A stretch of DNA of 64,000 nt, taken from Arthrobacter sp. Leaf337. Lineage in GTDB: Bacteria; Actinomycetota; Actinomycetes; Actinomycetales; Micrococcaceae. The translations under genes and the position numbers were made by a program. Below the pieces are notes generated by a model, which was not told the DNA's origin, searched no databases, and saw only the letters and a list, made by a program, of their open reading frames with translations. This document shows, piece by piece, positions 63,596-64,000 of the stretch. Each line of letters starts with the position of its first letter. Position 1 is the stretch's first letter. The stretch is from assembly GCF_001423745.1 (NCBI RefSeq), contig NZ_LMPC01000010.1:140-64139 (forward strand), given 5' to 3'.

Positions 63596-64000
63596 CTGAG
63601 GGCCTCGGGAGTATGTCGGTGGCATGCACGGCCACGGCGACGGGGGGCTGCAGCGTGATGTGCGCGAGGTGGGCGCTGTTGCGTGCCCACGTCAACTGCG
63701 GCGGCCCGGCCGCTCGGCGGGGGCGGCTGACGTCGCCGAACGGCGGGTCGAGCGGGACGTGGCGGAGGGTGGCCAGCGTGTCGGCGTCGGTGGCCAGTCG
63801 TGCCCAGTCCAGGTCCGTCCACACGTCGGGGGCGGTGCCGTACGAGATGCCGTCGAGGGGCGGCTCGTCGAGCCCGAAGCGGGGGGCGGTGGGGTGCTCG
63901 GCCAGCACGAAGAACCATCCGGGATCGGTGTCGGAGCCGCGGGCGGTTGATGCGGTGAAGGGGAAGCCGAAGAAGACGAGATCGGGGTCCATGGCGTGCC
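63588..64000 (-). CDS. C-terminal part of a further CIS-like-block protein, truncated by window end
   Basis: The frame remains open to the window edge, so the in-window ATG at 63992 is probably internal. Landmarks are DLVFFGFPFTASTARG, PGWFFVLAEHPTAPRFGLDE and SAHLAHITLQPPVAVAVHAT. Their spacing looks like the C-terminus of a large protein. Function unknown. Confidence 0.75.
   Translation of the reverse strand, partial: HAMDPDLVFFGFPFTASTARGSDTDPGWFFVLAEHPTAPRFGLDEPPLDGISYGTAPDVWTDLDWARLATDADTLATLRHVPLDPPFGDVSRPRRAAGPPQLTWARNSAHLAHITLQPPVAVAVHATDILPRPSDD

Noticed and set aside
62267..63658. 463-aa plus-strand frame
   Set aside because: Shadow of the 1411-aa gene; Gly/Arg/Val-rich without motifs.
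35437..64000. AAA+ ATPase or DUF4157 protein of typical extracellular injection systems
   Set aside because: No Walker motif ATPase or matching HExxH DUF4157 region was found in this block; they may be outside the window.

Overview
The window comes from a high-G+C actinobacterium. The evidence is the codon use, the leaderless-type promoters, the GTG starts, the SARP/BTAD-type regulators and the actinophage-style helix-turn-helix and DUF932 genes. The first ~35 kb is moderately G+C-rich, in an Arthrobacter-like way. Positions 35.2-53.4 kb and 57.3-64.0 kb are visibly richer in G+C and very tightly packed, so they look like a separately acquired block. No rRNA, tRNA or CRISPR was seen.

Layout. 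1-1925: 3' part of a WD40 beta-propeller gene. 2.3-8.2 kb: plasmid/phage-like accessory genes (small unknowns, one apparently double-frameshifted; a helix-turn-helix protein; a SIR2-domain protein resembling stand-alone anti-phage SIR2 proteins; DUF932), with a nearly identical promoter cassette upstream of two separate genes. 8.5-16.1 kb: one tightly coupled leftward operon of a basic amphipathic 789-aa protein, an HExxH peptidase, two unknowns, and an M15 peptidase/peptidoglycan-binding/DUF4056 protein that is split in two by a 26-bp tandem duplication. A SARP-type regulator is divergent. 17.3-20.2 kb: two unknown proteins. 20.5-26.3 kb: a four-gene operon that looks like a split LodA-like tryptophylquinone enzyme with a ferritin-like domain, plus a QhpD-like radical SAM/SPASM protein and an FAD protein. 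26.5-31.2 kb: a metzincin with a separate copy of its N-terminal domain, a CYTH-histidine phosphatase fusion, and a trypsin-like protease fused to a DNA/RNA non-specific nuclease. 31.8-34.7 kb: two more SARP-type regulators, each beside a small protein of one family, and a decayed IS5-type element.

35.4-53.4 kb: a contractile injection system (CIS) operon in the order unknown, unknown, sheath, tube, unknowns, a 960-aa protein ending in a nuclease-toxin-like domain, baseplate proteins, VgrG-like hub/spike, PAAR-like tip, gp25-like, baseplate J, a giant LamG/beta-propeller tail protein, and two more tail or surface proteins. Its promoter has four heptamers at exact 11-bp spacing, the last one exactly 8 bp before a TAGGGT -10 that lies 6 nt before the ATG. 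This is the architecture of a SARP-activated leaderless promoter. 53.6-57.0 kb: a GH13 amylase-like enzyme and a membrane CBS protein, lower in G+C. 57.3-64.0 kb: three large leftward proteins, the last running off the window, with CIS-like composition.

How the parts may work together (inference): SARP regulators switch on the CIS. The 960-aa toxin-like protein, the cell-wall hydrolases, the proteases and the protease-nuclease fusion are candidate cargo or effectors, because none shows a clear signal peptide. No AAA+ ATPase or DUF4157 protein, both frequent in such clusters, is inside the window.
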